From assembly GCF_021738965.1 (NCBI RefSeq), contig NZ_JAKKOQ010000015.1, forward strand, positions 78,035 through 142,034: 64,000 nt of DNA. Direction: 5' to 3'. Both the position numbers and the translations under genes were made by a program. The notes below the pieces were generated by a model. That model was not told where the DNA came from. It saw only the letters and a program-made list of their open reading frames with translations, and made no database searches. The stretch's first letter is position 1. Every line of letters begins with the position of its first letter. Origin of the DNA: Gordonia zhenghanii (lineage in GTDB: Bacteria; Actinomycetota; Actinomycetes; Mycobacteriales; Mycobacteriaceae). This document shows positions 8,111 to 16,637 of this stretch, piece by piece.

Positions 8111-9331
8111 TCAGCTGTACAGAGTGAACTGCGGAGCGCGAGCGTTCAACACCCAGTCGCCGATCTCCCTCGCCTTGTATGCGACCGGGTCGTGGACAGT
8201 GTGGGTGCGAAGATTGCGCCAGTGCCGGTCGAAACCGTATGCGCTGGTCGTGGCCCGGGCCCCCTGGATCTCGAACAGACGGGACGCGGCCTCTAGCGAG
8301 ACCTTCGTGGTGACGAACTTGGCCTCGGCGATCGCGATCGCGGTATCGGCGCGCTGATCGGCAGACAGCGAGTCGCCGATGTCGAGAGCCGACTGTAGCG
8401 CATCGCCTGCACGATCGGACAGAAGTGCTGCGCCGCTGATCTGGGCACGCAGCTCACCGATCGTCTCCAGGACGTACGGGTCGTCGCCTGCACTGTCGAG
8501 GCCGGACGTCTCCCACGCGCTCGCGTTCAACCGGGTCCAGTCGAGTGCCTCCTCGAACGCGCCTTCGGCGGTGCCGATGTAGAAGTTGACGAACGCGAGC
8601 TGCCAGTGCGGAGTGACGAGTGTCTGATGGGGTGTGAACGTGGGCGGTGAGTCGGGATCGCCGAGGATCTCGCTCACGTGCACCACGGTGTTGTCGAACA
8701 CGACACCGCCGGAATCGGTGAGACGCTGGCCGATGTTGTCCCAGTCGCCTTGCGGCTTGAAGCCCTCCCGGTCGGTGGGCAGGGTCAGGAAGATCAGTGC
8801 GTCACCGTAGGAGGCGGTCACCGACAGCTGGTCGGCGACACTGGCTCCCGACGCGAAGGTGCGGCGGCCGTTGAGTCGGTACGAGTCGCCGTCCTTGGTG
8901 AGCACTAGCCCGTCGGCCCCGCGCGGGTTCTGCACTCCGCCCCAGAACAGTTTCTCCTGTCCGTTACGGCGGGAGATCGCTTCGGCTTGTTCTGGAGTTC
9001 CGAAGAGGTGGGGAATCCGTTGCTGCGCAAAGTGATAGCCGATCAAGTGTGCGATAGAGGTGTCGCCGCGAGCAATGCGCCTGGTGATCTGCTGGCTCTG
9101 CGCATAGTTCAGGCCGGATCCGCCGACCTCGACGGGCTCGCCGACCTGGAGCAGATCGTGCTCGCGCAGGAGTTCGATCTCCGCGATGGGATCGGCGTTC
9201 GCCCGATCGCGCTCGGTGGCGGTGGCGCGCAACTCCGCCGCCACGAGGTCGGCGCGGCGGAGCGCGTCGGCGAACAGGTCGTCGCGTGTCTCGACGTCGT
9301 GGGTGCGGCGGTCATTGTTCGTGATGGTCAT
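8111..9331 (-). CDS. DszC-like flavin-dependent monooxygenase
   Basis: A 406-residue group D flavin monooxygenase of acyl-CoA dehydrogenase fold. It has family segments FWGGVQNPRGADGLVLTKDG, TFASGASVADQLSV, WDNIGQRLTDSGGVVFDN and the C-terminal SAYGFDRHWRNLRTHTVHDP. DszC oxidises dibenzothiophene to its sulfone; this one is more likely a general sulfide or sulfone oxidase, because dszA and dszB are absent. It lies 40 bases downstream of sfnG and needs reduced flavin, which the DszD-like reductase at 5146 can supply. The substrate cannot be told from the sequence. Confidence 0.87.
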   Translation of the reverse strand: MTITNNDRRTHDVETRDDLFADALRRADLVAAELRATATERDRANADPIAEIELLREHDLLQVGEPVEVGGSGLNYAQSQQITRRIARGDTSIAHLIGYHFAQQRIPHLFGTPEQAEAISRRNGQEKLFWGGVQNPRGADGLVLTKDGDSYRLNGRRTFASGASVADQLSVTASYGDALIFLTLPTDREGFKPQGDWDNIGQRLTDSGGVVFDNTVVHVSEILGDPDSPPTFTPHQTLVTPHWQLAFVNFYIGTAEGAFEEALDWTRLNASAWETSGLDSAGDDPYVLETIGELRAQISGAALLSDRAGDALQSALDIGDSLSADQRADTAIAIAEAKFVTTKVSLEAASRLFEIQGARATTSAYGFDRHWRNLRTHTVHDPVAYKAREIGDWVLNARAPQFTLYS

Positions 9332-9371
9332 GGTGATTCCTTTTGCAAGCCGGAGGTTATGGGGACAGCGG

Positions 9372-10538
9372 TCAGGCGGTGAGGACGCCGTTACGGGCCA
9401 ACTCGGTCTCGAGGCGTCCGCTGGAGACGAGGTCGGCTTCGAGTTCGCGGACGATCGGCAGGATGTGGGCGCCGAAGTACTCGACGTCCTCCAGATAGTG
9501 CAAGAAGCCGAGCAGGAACAGATTCACGCCGCGAGCCTTGTAGGCGACGATGCGTTCGGCGATCTGCTCCGGCGTGCCGATGAGGCCGGTCTTGAAGCCG
9601 TCGTTGTACTGGACGAGGTCGGCGAACTCGGAGTCCGCCCACATCCCTTTCCCGTCCGATGACGACGTGCCTGCCTGTTTGACTGCCGAACCGAATCCGT
9701 CGACGGCATCGCGGTCCGCTTTGTCGACGATCTCGCGGAGCACATCGCGGGCCTCGGCTTCGGTGTCGCGTCCGATGAGGAAGCCGTTCAGCCCGAACTT
9801 GACGGTCCGGCCGTGGATCGCGGCCTCGGTGTTGACGTCGAGCACCTGTTCGGAGAGTCCGTCGAAGTCTTTGCCGTTGCTGAAGTACCAGTCCGAGACG
9901 CGGCCGGCCATCGCTCGGGCAGCGGTGGAGTTTCCGCCTTGAAAGATCTCTGGATGCGGACGCCCGGGCACGTCCACGGGCTTGGGCTTCAGGTCGAAGT
10001 CGTGCAGCCGGTAGAAGTCGCCGGACAGTTCGGCGTGGTCGTCGGTCCAGATATTGCGCAGGTAGGTGATGAACTCCTCGGCACGGCGGTACCGCTCATC
10101 GTGTTCGAGCCACGGTTCGCCGAGCTTGGTGAACTCGTCTTTGAACCAGCCGGAGACGACGTTCACCGCAGCGCGTCCACCGGAGATGTGGTCGGCTGTC
10201 GCCAGGAACTTCGCGAGGACACCGGGGTGCCACAGGCCCGGATGGACCGCGGCGATCACCTTGAGTCGTTCGGTCGCGAGCAGTAGCGCCAGCGAGAAGC
10301 TGGTCGACTCGTGTTGATAGGCGGCGCCGTACGACGAGATGTAGCGGACCTGCGAGAGCGCGTAGTCGAATCCGTTGTTCTCGGCGAGGACTGCGAGACG
10401 GCGGTTGTAGTCGTACCCCCAGTCGGTGCGCTGCTCGATCTTGGAGACGACGAGACCGCCGCTGACATTGGGGACCCAGTATGCGAACTGCAGTGGTGCG
10501 GTCGCGGCTTCGAGTCGTTGCGAGCTGATTTCGGGCAT
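9372..10538 (-). CDS. sfnG: Dimethylsulfone monooxygenase SfnG
   Basis: A 388-residue LLM flavoprotein. Its N-terminal core FAYWVPNVSGGLVVSKIEQR is the same as in Pseudomonas SfnG, and it keeps QHESTSFSLALLLATERLKV, AVNVVSGWFKDEF, HPEIFQGGNSTAAR, and LVQYNDGFKTGLIGTPEQIA. SfnG converts dimethylsulfone to methanesulfinate using FMNH2; the product can be oxidised and desulfonated by SsuD-like enzymes such as the one at 5733. The ATG at 10538 has AGGAGG (10550-10555) at good spacing; extending upstream adds a non-homologous stretch. It is the first gene of the operon. The Cys-Cys-coding leader region upstream is described under findings. Confidence 0.93.
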   Translation of the reverse strand: MPEISSQRLEAATAPLQFAYWVPNVSGGLVVSKIEQRTDWGYDYNRRLAVLAENNGFDYALSQVRYISSYGAAYQHESTSFSLALLLATERLKVIAAVHPGLWHPGVLAKFLATADHISGGRAAVNVVSGWFKDEFTKLGEPWLEHDERYRRAEEFITYLRNIWTDDHAELSGDFYRLHDFDLKPKPVDVPGRPHPEIFQGGNSTAARAMAGRVSDWYFSNGKDFDGLSEQVLDVNTEAAIHGRTVKFGLNGFLIGRDTEAEARDVLREIVDKADRDAVDGFGSAVKQAGTSSSDGKGMWADSEFADLVQYNDGFKTGLIGTPEQIAERIVAYKARGVNLFLLGFLHYLEDVEYFGAHILPIVRELEADLVSSGRLETELARNGVLTA

Positions 10539-10762
10539 GACGAGATAGACCTCCTGAAGGTCTGGTAGCTGATGGTTCTTGTTGTGGCGGGACGCCCGAG
10601 CGGGCAACACCGACCGGGGGTCACCCGATCAGCGACATCGGCGGTGGCTCGATGCGGCTGCTCGCGGTGAGGTGGTCATGGGAACGAGTGTGCGCCGCGG
10701 CGATCAGGACGTCGAGTAATTCAATCGTCGTGGTTTCAATACACGTGACTTACGATGGCGAT
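10539..10762. other. Divergent intergenic region upstream of sfnG
   Basis: This 224-base gap must hold the promoters of sfnG (minus) and the lipoprotein gene (plus). On the minus strand it shows two ATTGAA repeats (within 10718-10743) and a small GC-rich hairpin, GCCCG-AG-CGGGC (10594-10605). A minus-strand frame from GTG 10624 codes for RCC near its start. No confident -35/-10 pair was found. Confidence 0.4.
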
Positions 10763-11947
10763 GTGCGAAGAGTTGCGATGGCGATCGGAATACCGCTGGT
10801 AGCAGGCCTGGCGGCCTGCACAGTCGACGGTGCTCCGGTCCGAACGCCGATCGAACTCGACACCGGTTCGTACTCCGCGACACTGACCGACGACGATGCA
10901 TCCGGTCCGAAGCATCGAGCGGCTGTTGCGCTCGGCGAGTTCATCCCCTTGCGAACCGAGCTCGATCCGCGCATCGGACACGCAACCATCGGCAGCGGTC
11001 CGCTGAGCAGTATCGAGAATCTGTCGCCTCTCTACGACGTCGACGTGAAGTCGATCCCGGAGAATGCCGCCTTCGAGTTCGGTTTCACCGCCAGCGGCAA
11101 CAACTATGCGCCAGGCACGGGAATGGACCTCGACGAGAGGGAGAGCTTGCGGACCGGTGTCCTGCGGTACACGGATCCGGCAACTGCCCGAGCGGCGATG
11201 GATCCGACCATTGACGCCATCGCAACTCGGTGGAAGAAGATGGACGACCGTGACCGCGCTGACGTGCAGACCAAGCCGCTGACGGGTGGCCCCGACGGTG
11301 CAGTGATGGTCCGACAGAACAACTACTACCCGGACGGTGTGGACGTCCGCGCGATGGCCGTCTCCGGGCGGGACGTGTTGTACGCCGAGGTGTACGGATA
11401 TTCACCGGAGACGGCGGAGGCGACGGTGCGTCGCTCACTGATCGCGCAGAAGAAGGCGAGCGATGCCTCCCGCGACATCGCCGTGGTCGACGAATACGAG
11501 AACCGCGACTTCTTCACTCTCACCGTGCCCTATCTGAAGGCGGACGACCGCTACATGTTCGAAGGCAGCGTCGCCGGGCCGCGTGCCTTCGCGACCAAGT
11601 TCCACGACGATAAGAAGTCCTTGACCGCCTTCACCGACGCGGACGTCGACCTGATCAGCGAGCGGTCCACCGTCGTGTATCGAGCAGGAACACCGGACAA
11701 GTCGTCCGGACTACGGGAGTTCTTCCTGGCAGCGTGGGCCGACGGTGGAGCCAAGGCCGTGCCGTCGCCGCTCGACTTGTCCTCGGCGAAATGCATGCAG
11801 GGCGAAGGTGACACCGGGTCGGACGGTCCGTGGTTCTCTTGTGCGGTCGCGGTCGATCGGTACCTCGCGACCTCGGAGGGCGACACGTTGGAGGACGCAC
11901 AGCAGAAGATCGCCGCGCAGTACACGCTGTTGACGAAGTTCGGCTGA
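10763..11947 (+). CDS. DUF7373-type lipoprotein
   Basis: A secreted lipoprotein of about 394 residues. The signal peptide is short (VRRVAMAIGIPLVAGLAAC) with lipobox LAAC, so the mature protein is anchored through that Cys. After it come LDTGSYSATL and EFIPLRTELDPR, which match the pattern of the large DUF7373 lipoprotein family of Gordonia, Nocardia and mycobacteria; function unknown. Two Cys near the C-terminus (in SSAKCMQG and PWFSCAVAV) could form a disulfide. The start is uncertain: GTG 10763 gives the best signal peptide, GTG 10745 adds six residues, and an upstream ATG at 10652 would add an unlikely N-terminus. It is convergent with the Rv1836c-like gene across a repeat block. Confidence 0.8.
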   Translation: MRRVAMAIGIPLVAGLAACTVDGAPVRTPIELDTGSYSATLTDDDASGPKHRAAVALGEFIPLRTELDPRIGHATIGSGPLSSIENLSPLYDVDVKSIPENAAFEFGFTASGNNYAPGTGMDLDERESLRTGVLRYTDPATARAAMDPTIDAIATRWKKMDDRDRADVQTKPLTGGPDGAVMVRQNNYYPDGVDVRAMAVSGRDVLYAEVYGYSPETAEATVRRSLIAQKKASDASRDIAVVDEYENRDFFTLTVPYLKADDRYMFEGSVAGPRAFATKFHDDKKSLTAFTDADVDLISERSTVVYRAGTPDKSSGLREFFLAAWADGGAKAVPSPLDLSSAKCMQGEGDTGSDGPWFSCAVAVDRYLATSEGDTLEDAQQKIAAQYTLLTKFG

Positions 11948-11950
11948 GGG

Positions 11951-12117
11951 GGTCTCGACTTCGCTCGACCAGCGGTAGGTGTCTCGACCGGCGGGGAGGG
12001 TCTCGACTTCGCTCGACCGGCGGTGGGGGTCTCGACTTCGCTCGACCAGCGGTAGGTGTCTCGACGGACTGGGTGGTGGGGTCTCGACTCCGCTGGTCGA
12101 GCGGAGTCGAGACCCTC
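11951..12117. repeat. CTGGTCGAGCGGAGTCGAGA-family repeat cluster
   Basis: Several copies of GTCTCGACTTCGCTCGACC lie in tandem with short GC-rich spacers (near 11952, 11999, 12028). They are followed by a perfect palindrome, 12079-12115, with 16-bp arms (GGGTCTCGACTCCGCT and its complement) around a GGTCG loop. The block fills the whole gap between the stops at 11947 and 12120 of two convergent genes. The final palindrome could terminate transcription from both sides, although it lacks a T run. The same family recurs at 50982, 51599, 52368 and 63752. Confidence 0.85.
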
Positions 12118-12119
12118 GC

Positions 12120-13352
12120 CTACTTAGGGACGGCGGCGGGAAGGACGAGCTTGCTGATCGCCACCGTTGCCGCAGGCTCGGGCGCGGGGAGCGGATCGGC
12201 GACGTCGCCGAACTTCACGGTCGCCGTCGCGGCGGGAAGCGGGCCTGCGCCCCGGAATCCCATGCCGGTCAGGATCTTCATCTGCGGCGGTTTGCGGACA
12301 AAGGTCACGAACTCGGCGATGGCGTCGCCGATGTGGGCCGGAACCTGATCGCCGGACAGTCGGACCACGGGGTAGTCGGCGACCGGTGTCGATCCGGTCG
12401 GTGCGACGGCGGTGACGCGGGCACGCTCGTCGTCCTTCGTGAGCGAGTACAACCGCTGTTCGGTGACCGGGACGGCGCGGACCTTGGCGTCGGCCGGATC
12501 ACCTGCCGTGGCGACCGCCTCGACGGCAGCCTCGGTGGAGCCGTCGCCGATTCGCGGCGGCGCCGACATCAACTGCTCCACTGCGTCGTTCACGCGCGGC
12601 CGGTTCACCTCGGCGAGGGTGAGCGCATCCTTCTCGTCTGCGGTCGCGGCCGCGACCGCTTGCGCGGCGAGCGCCGTCGCATCCGACTGAGGACCGTTCG
12701 GCATCGCCATGCGCAGGGAACCCCAACTCCGGTGACCGAACGCGGACAGCGAGTTCGCCAAGGTCAGGTCGGGGAGGTCGGCCCAGCCGATGCGGTCGTT
12801 CGCCGCCTGAGCGAGTTCGGGTTCGACGGCCAACCGGACAGGGGAGGAGACCAACGACTCCGGCGGGCCTTGCAGTGCTTCTGGCTTCTCGGTCTGCAGA
12901 GCGGCGGACCACACCGAGGACTCCGGAATCCAGGCGCCGGGGAACGCGCCGAACGCCTGGGAGTCCCAGTTGCGGGCGGTCAGCCCTTCGAGGGTGGCGC
13001 GCGCGTCAGCGGGACGCACCTGGATCGTCACGCAGTGGTCTCGGACGATAGGGGAGGTGTGGTTGTAGTTCTGAGCGATCCGTTGCAGGCCCGGAGCGAT
13101 GGCGGGATCTGCGACGATCGGCACCGTCGCCTTGCCCTCGACACACGATGCGGCCTCGTCGGTCGCCGTGTCGTCGATCTGGTCGCCGAGCTTAGTCCAC
13201 GCGGTGATCACGGCAGCGACCAAGATGACGATCAGCGCGACAGCCACCAGTGGTCGCGCGATGAACGGGCCCTTTCGGCCCGCTGGCGCCCGTCCGTCTG
13301 CAGCGCCCTGTCTGTCCGTCGGCTGCTCTCCGCCCGTCGAATGCTTCGACAC
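12120..13352 (-). CDS. Membrane-anchored substrate-binding-like protein, short Rv1836c homologue
   Basis: A 410-residue protein with a Gly/Arg-rich cytoplasmic start, one membrane segment (about residues 32-52, VAVALIVILVAAVITAW) and an extracellular solute-binding-like domain. It keeps the pattern of M. tuberculosis Rv1836c (CVEGKATVPIVADPAIA, DHCVTIQV, PGAWIPESSVW, SLVSSPVRLAVEPEL, WGSLRMAMPNG). Rv1836c also sits next to glcB but is about 677 residues long with a C-terminal von Willebrand A domain; here the protein stops where that domain would begin. The GTG at 13352 has AGGGGA upstream and is preferred over 13415. The stop codon lies 2 bases from the repeat block. Confidence 0.82.
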   Translation of the reverse strand: MSKHSTGGEQPTDRQGAADGRAPAGRKGPFIARPLVAVALIVILVAAVITAWTKLGDQIDDTATDEAASCVEGKATVPIVADPAIAPGLQRIAQNYNHTSPIVRDHCVTIQVRPADARATLEGLTARNWDSQAFGAFPGAWIPESSVWSAALQTEKPEALQGPPESLVSSPVRLAVEPELAQAANDRIGWADLPDLTLANSLSAFGHRSWGSLRMAMPNGPQSDATALAAQAVAAATADEKDALTLAEVNRPRVNDAVEQLMSAPPRIGDGSTEAAVEAVATAGDPADAKVRAVPVTEQRLYSLTKDDERARVTAVAPTGSTPVADYPVVRLSGDQVPAHIGDAIAEFVTFVRKPPQMKILTGMGFRGAGPLPAATATVKFGDVADPLPAPEPAATVAISKLVLPAAVPK

Positions 13353-13410
13353 GCCGGTTCCCCTCTTGTCGTCACAATCTGTAGTCAATCGTGCAAGAAC
13401 GCTTCGTGAA

Positions 13411-13450
13411 GACACCGAGCCCGGACCGAATCCGGCCCGGGCTCGGTGTT
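13411..13450 (-). terminator. Strong hairpin terminator downstream of glcB
   Basis: ACACCGAGCCCGG (13412-13424) pairs perfectly with CCGGGCTCGGTGT (13437-13449) around a 12-base loop. The hairpin starts 17 bases after the glcB stop on the minus strand, where a terminator is expected. There is no long T run, common in high-GC actinobacteria. It separates glcB from the Rv1836c-like gene, which therefore needs its own promoter. Confidence 0.75.
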
Positions 13451-13466
13451 CACACCTTCGGGTATA

Positions 13467-15629
13467 TCAGGCGTTGGCCGCCTTGTACTCGCGGCGCGCC
13501 CGGTGCAGGATCGGTTCGGTGTAACCGCTGGGCTGGGTGGCCCCTTCCAGGATCAGCGCCTTCGCGGCGTTGAACGCGATGTTGGTGGCGAAGTCGGCAG
13601 CCAACGGACGGTACTCCGGATCGCCCGCATTCTGTCGGTCGACGACCGGAGCCATCCGCTCGAGGGCAGCGACGACATCGTCCTCGGTGACGATGCCGTG
13701 GCGCAGCCAGTTGGCGAGCAACTGGCTCGAGATGCGCAGCGTCGCACGGTCCTCCATGAGCGCGATGTCATGGATGTCGGGCACCTTGGAGCAGCCGACG
13801 CCCTGGTCGATCCAGCGGACCACGTAGCCGAGGATCGACTGCGCGTTGTTGTCGAGCTCCTCGCGCTTCTCCTCCTCGGTCCAGTCCGTGGTCTTCGCCA
13901 ACGGGATCGTCAGGATGTCGTCGACCGATGCCGGCTCACGCTTGGCGATCTCGTCCTGACGCTCGAAGACGTCGACCTCGTGGTAGTGCAGCGCGTGCAG
14001 CGTCGCGGCCGTCGGTGACGGAACCCACGCGGTGTTGGCGCCCGCGGTCGGGTGTCCGATCTTCTTCTCGAGCATGTCGGCCATCAGGTCTGGCATGGCC
14101 CACATGCCCTTGCCGATCTGCGCCTTGTGCTCGAGTCCCGCTGCCAGGCCGACGTCGACGTTCGAGTCCTCGTACGCGTTGAACCAGGTCTGACCCTTGA
14201 TCTCGTCCTTGCGGACGAAGGGGCCGGCCTCCATCGAGGTGTGAATCTCGTCGCCGGTGCGGTCGAGGAAGCCGGTGTTGATGAAGACGACACGCTCGGA
14301 GGCCGCTTTGATGGACGCCTTCAGGTTCACCGACGTGCGGCGTTCCTCGTCCATGATGCCGACCTTGACGGTGTTGCGTTCGAGTCCGAGGACGTCCTCG
14401 ACACGACCGAACAGCTCCGAGGTGAAAGCGACTTCGTCGGGGCCGTGCATCTTCGGCTTCACGATGTAGATCGACCCGGTCCGCGAGTTCTGCAGGCCGT
14501 CGGGGCTCATGCCGTGGACGCCGATGGCCGCGGTGATGAGCGCGTCCATGATGCCCTCTGGGACCTCGTTGCCCTCTGCATCGAGGATGGCGGGGTTGGT
14601 CATCAGATGGCCGACGTTCCGGACGAACAGCAAGCTGCGTCCGTGGACCTCGTAGTCCGAGCCGTCCGGGGCGGTGTACACATGGTTCGGGTTGAGGACG
14701 CGGGTGAAGGTCTTGCCGCCCTTGCTGACCTCTTCGGCCAGGTCGCCCTTGTTGAGACCGAGCCAGTTGGTGTACCCGAGGACCTTGTCCTCGGCGTCGA
14801 CGGCCGCGACGGAGTCCTCGAAGTCCATGATCGTGGTGATCGCCGACTCGACGGAGACGTCCTTGACGCCCGCGGCGTCGGTCGAACCGATCGGCGACTC
14901 AGCGTCGATCTGGATCTCCAGGTGAAGGCCGTTGTTGCGCAGCACGATCACGGTCGGAGCCGCGGGCTCTCCGCGGTAACCGACGAAGGCGGACGGGTCG
15001 GCGAACGTCGTGTCGGATCCACCGACAGTGACGACGACCTTGTCGCCGTCGACGACATACGACGTGGCGTCGGCGTGGCTGCCCTGCTCAAGGGGGACGG
15101 CCTTGTCCAGGAATGCCTTCGCGAAGGCGATCACCTTGTCGCCGCGAACCTTGTTGTACGAGGAGCCCTTCTCGGCGCCGTCGGCCTCGCTGATGGCGTC
15201 GGTGCCGTACAGCGCGTCGTACAGCGAGCCCCACCGAGCGTTCGACGCGTTGAGTGCGAAGCGTGCGTTGAGGATCGGGACCACCAACTGCGGGCCGGGG
15301 ACCGTGGTGATCTCGTCGTCGACGTTCGTCGTGGTGATCTCGAAGTCGTCCGGCTCGGGGACCAGGTAGCCGATCTCGGTCAGGTACGCCTTGTACTCGG
15401 CGAAGTCGGCGTCCTTGTGATCGCGGTGCCACGCGTCGAGCTTGGTCTGGAAGCCGTCGCGGACGGCGAGCAGTTCACGGTTGCGCGGTGCGAGGTCGTT
15501 GATGACCGCTGCGGCACCGGCCCAGAACTTGTCGGCGTCTACGCCGGTACCGGGAAGAGCTTTGTTGTTGACGAAGTCGTAGAGGACCTCAGCGACCTGC
15601 AAGCCGTTGACGGTGACACGGTTGGACAT
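13467..15629 (-). CDS. glcB: Malate synthase G
   Basis: A full-length 720-residue malate synthase G, which condenses glyoxylate with acetyl-CoA in the glyoxylate shunt. Seen motifs include [19 protein letters not shown], the arginine-bearing [46 protein letters not shown] and the C-terminal [15 protein letters not shown]. The ATG at 15629 (MSNRVTVNG) has AGGAAAGG about 7 bases upstream, and a longer frame to 15707 adds no homologous sequence. The hairpin at 13411-13450 ends the unit. The gene is in the same orientation and neighbourhood as Rv1837c of M. tuberculosis. Confidence 0.97.
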   Translation of the reverse strand: MSNRVTVNGLQVAEVLYDFVNNKALPGTGVDADKFWAGAAAVINDLAPRNRELLAVRDGFQTKLDAWHRDHKDADFAEYKAYLTEIGYLVPEPDDFEITTTNVDDEITTVPGPQLVVPILNARFALNASNARWGSLYDALYGTDAISEADGAEKGSSYNKVRGDKVIAFAKAFLDKAVPLEQGSHADATSYVVDGDKVVVTVGGSDTTFADPSAFVGYRGEPAAPTVIVLRNNGLHLEIQIDAESPIGSTDAAGVKDVSVESAITTIMDFEDSVAAVDAEDKVLGYTNWLGLNKGDLAEEVSKGGKTFTRVLNPNHVYTAPDGSDYEVHGRSLLFVRNVGHLMTNPAILDAEGNEVPEGIMDALITAAIGVHGMSPDGLQNSRTGSIYIVKPKMHGPDEVAFTSELFGRVEDVLGLERNTVKVGIMDEERRTSVNLKASIKAASERVVFINTGFLDRTGDEIHTSMEAGPFVRKDEIKGQTWFNAYEDSNVDVGLAAGLEHKAQIGKGMWAMPDLMADMLEKKIGHPTAGANTAWVPSPTAATLHALHYHEVDVFERQDEIAKREPASVDDILTIPLAKTTDWTEEEKREELDNNAQSILGYVVRWIDQGVGCSKVPDIHDIALMEDRATLRISSQLLANWLRHGIVTEDDVVAALERMAPVVDRQNAGDPEYRPLAADFATNIAFNAAKALILEGATQPSGYTEPILHRARREYKAANA

Positions 15630-15713
15630 GACGACCTTTCCTGTGCGATCGGAAGGGAACGATTCTCCGGCGCCGAGGGCGCCGGCTCGTTCCGGGTACG
15701 GATGCACCCTGCG

Positions 15714-16637
15714 TCAGCTATCATACCCGCCGGTAACTTGTTGATTCCTGGCGGTGTGTGACGCCGTGTCGAGGGTGCGAGCGACGTCGACGAGTTTATC
15801 GCGGAGGGCCGCACCGCGTCGCGCGATCTCCGTCTGCTCCGTCACATAACGGGCACGTCCCTCCGGTGTCTCGATCGGCACCGGCAGGTACGGACGGCCC
15901 GACATGTCGAGCACCTCGGACAAGTCGTACGGGCTCGCCCGCATGTCCAGTTCGCGAGCCGTCAACGCGAGGTCGAAGCAGTCGGCGAGTAGATCCGCAC
16001 TGACCAACGGCGAGAGTCGCAGGCAGTATCGGTACATGTCCATGGTCGCGTGCAGGCAGCCCGGTTGCTCGTTGGCCACAGTGTCGGCTCGCGACAACTC
16101 GACGGCGTTGCGTCCTCGGGCGGGGTCGGTGAAGAAGCGGAACGCGTCGAAATGGGTGCACACCAGCCGGTTGCTCTCGACGACGGCGTCGGTGCCCGCA
16201 GCCCCCAACCGCAGTGGGTGCGAATGGCGTTTCTCGTCGGTTCGATAGACCATCGCCCACTCGTGGAGGCCGAAGCATCCGAGTCTCGGCGGCCGTGACG
16301 CCGTCGCCTCCAGAATGCGCAGCGTGCCTGCGACGAGGTCGGCCTTGTCGAGGAGGTGATCCTCGGACACCGTCGCGGCACCGTCGCAGACCCGGTAGCC
16401 GCGCAACCCGTCGTACTCGGGAGCGTCGAGCAGGACTGTTCCGTACCCGGGATGCCACCGCGTGATCTGTGTGGGACGCGCCGCGTAGTAGGTGAACAGG
16501 AAGTCGATCACCGGGTGGGTGGCTCCGGTCCGGCGGGCCCGAAGGTACGGCCCGATCAATGCCTCGATGCGGGCCCGGTGCGCGTCGGTCCGCGCCGACC
16601 AGTCACCGCGTTCGAGGGTTCGAACGGGGTGACCCAT
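15714..16637 (-). CDS. Conserved actinobacterial protein, often labelled 3-methyladenine DNA glycosylase
   Basis: A 307-residue cytoplasmic protein. Recognisable segments are HPVIDFLFTYYAARPTQITRWHPG, GLHEWAMVYRTDEKRHSHPLRLG, THFDAFRFFTDPARGRN and ARGRNAVELSRADTVANEQPGCLHATMDMYRY as separate short blocks. Similar proteins in Rhodococcus and Gordonia carry a 3-methyladenine glycosylase label, but I see no helix-hairpin-helix or AlkA-like motif, so the label may be inherited error. The conserved His, Cys and Asp residues could bind a metal, as inference only. The ATG overlaps the stop of the CorC-like gene at 16637 by one base, so it is probably the last gene of the guaB1-CorC-CorC run. Confidence 0.72.
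   Translation of the reverse strand: MGHPVRTLERGDWSARTDAHRARIEALIGPYLRARRTGATHPVIDFLFTYYAARPTQITRWHPGYGTVLLDAPEYDGLRGYRVCDGAATVSEDHLLDKADLVAGTLRILEATASRPPRLGCFGLHEWAMVYRTDEKRHSHPLRLGAAGTDAVVESNRLVCTHFDAFRFFTDPARGRNAVELSRADTVANEQPGCLHATMDMYRYCLRLSPLVSADLLADCFDLALTARELDMRASPYDLSEVLDMSGRPYLPVPIETPEGRARYVTEQTEIARRGAALRDKLVDVARTLDTASHTARNQQVTGGYDS

Noticed and set aside
4715..10538. Organosulfur operon considered as a 4S (dsz) dibenzothiophene pathway
   Set aside because: dszB (sulfinate desulfinase) is absent, and the LLM genes match SfnG and SsuD, not DszA.
11951..12117. Repeat cluster considered as an insertion-sequence remnant
   Set aside because: No transposase fragment or terminal repeat of a known IS family is present. 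The units match the dispersed repeat seen in four other gaps.
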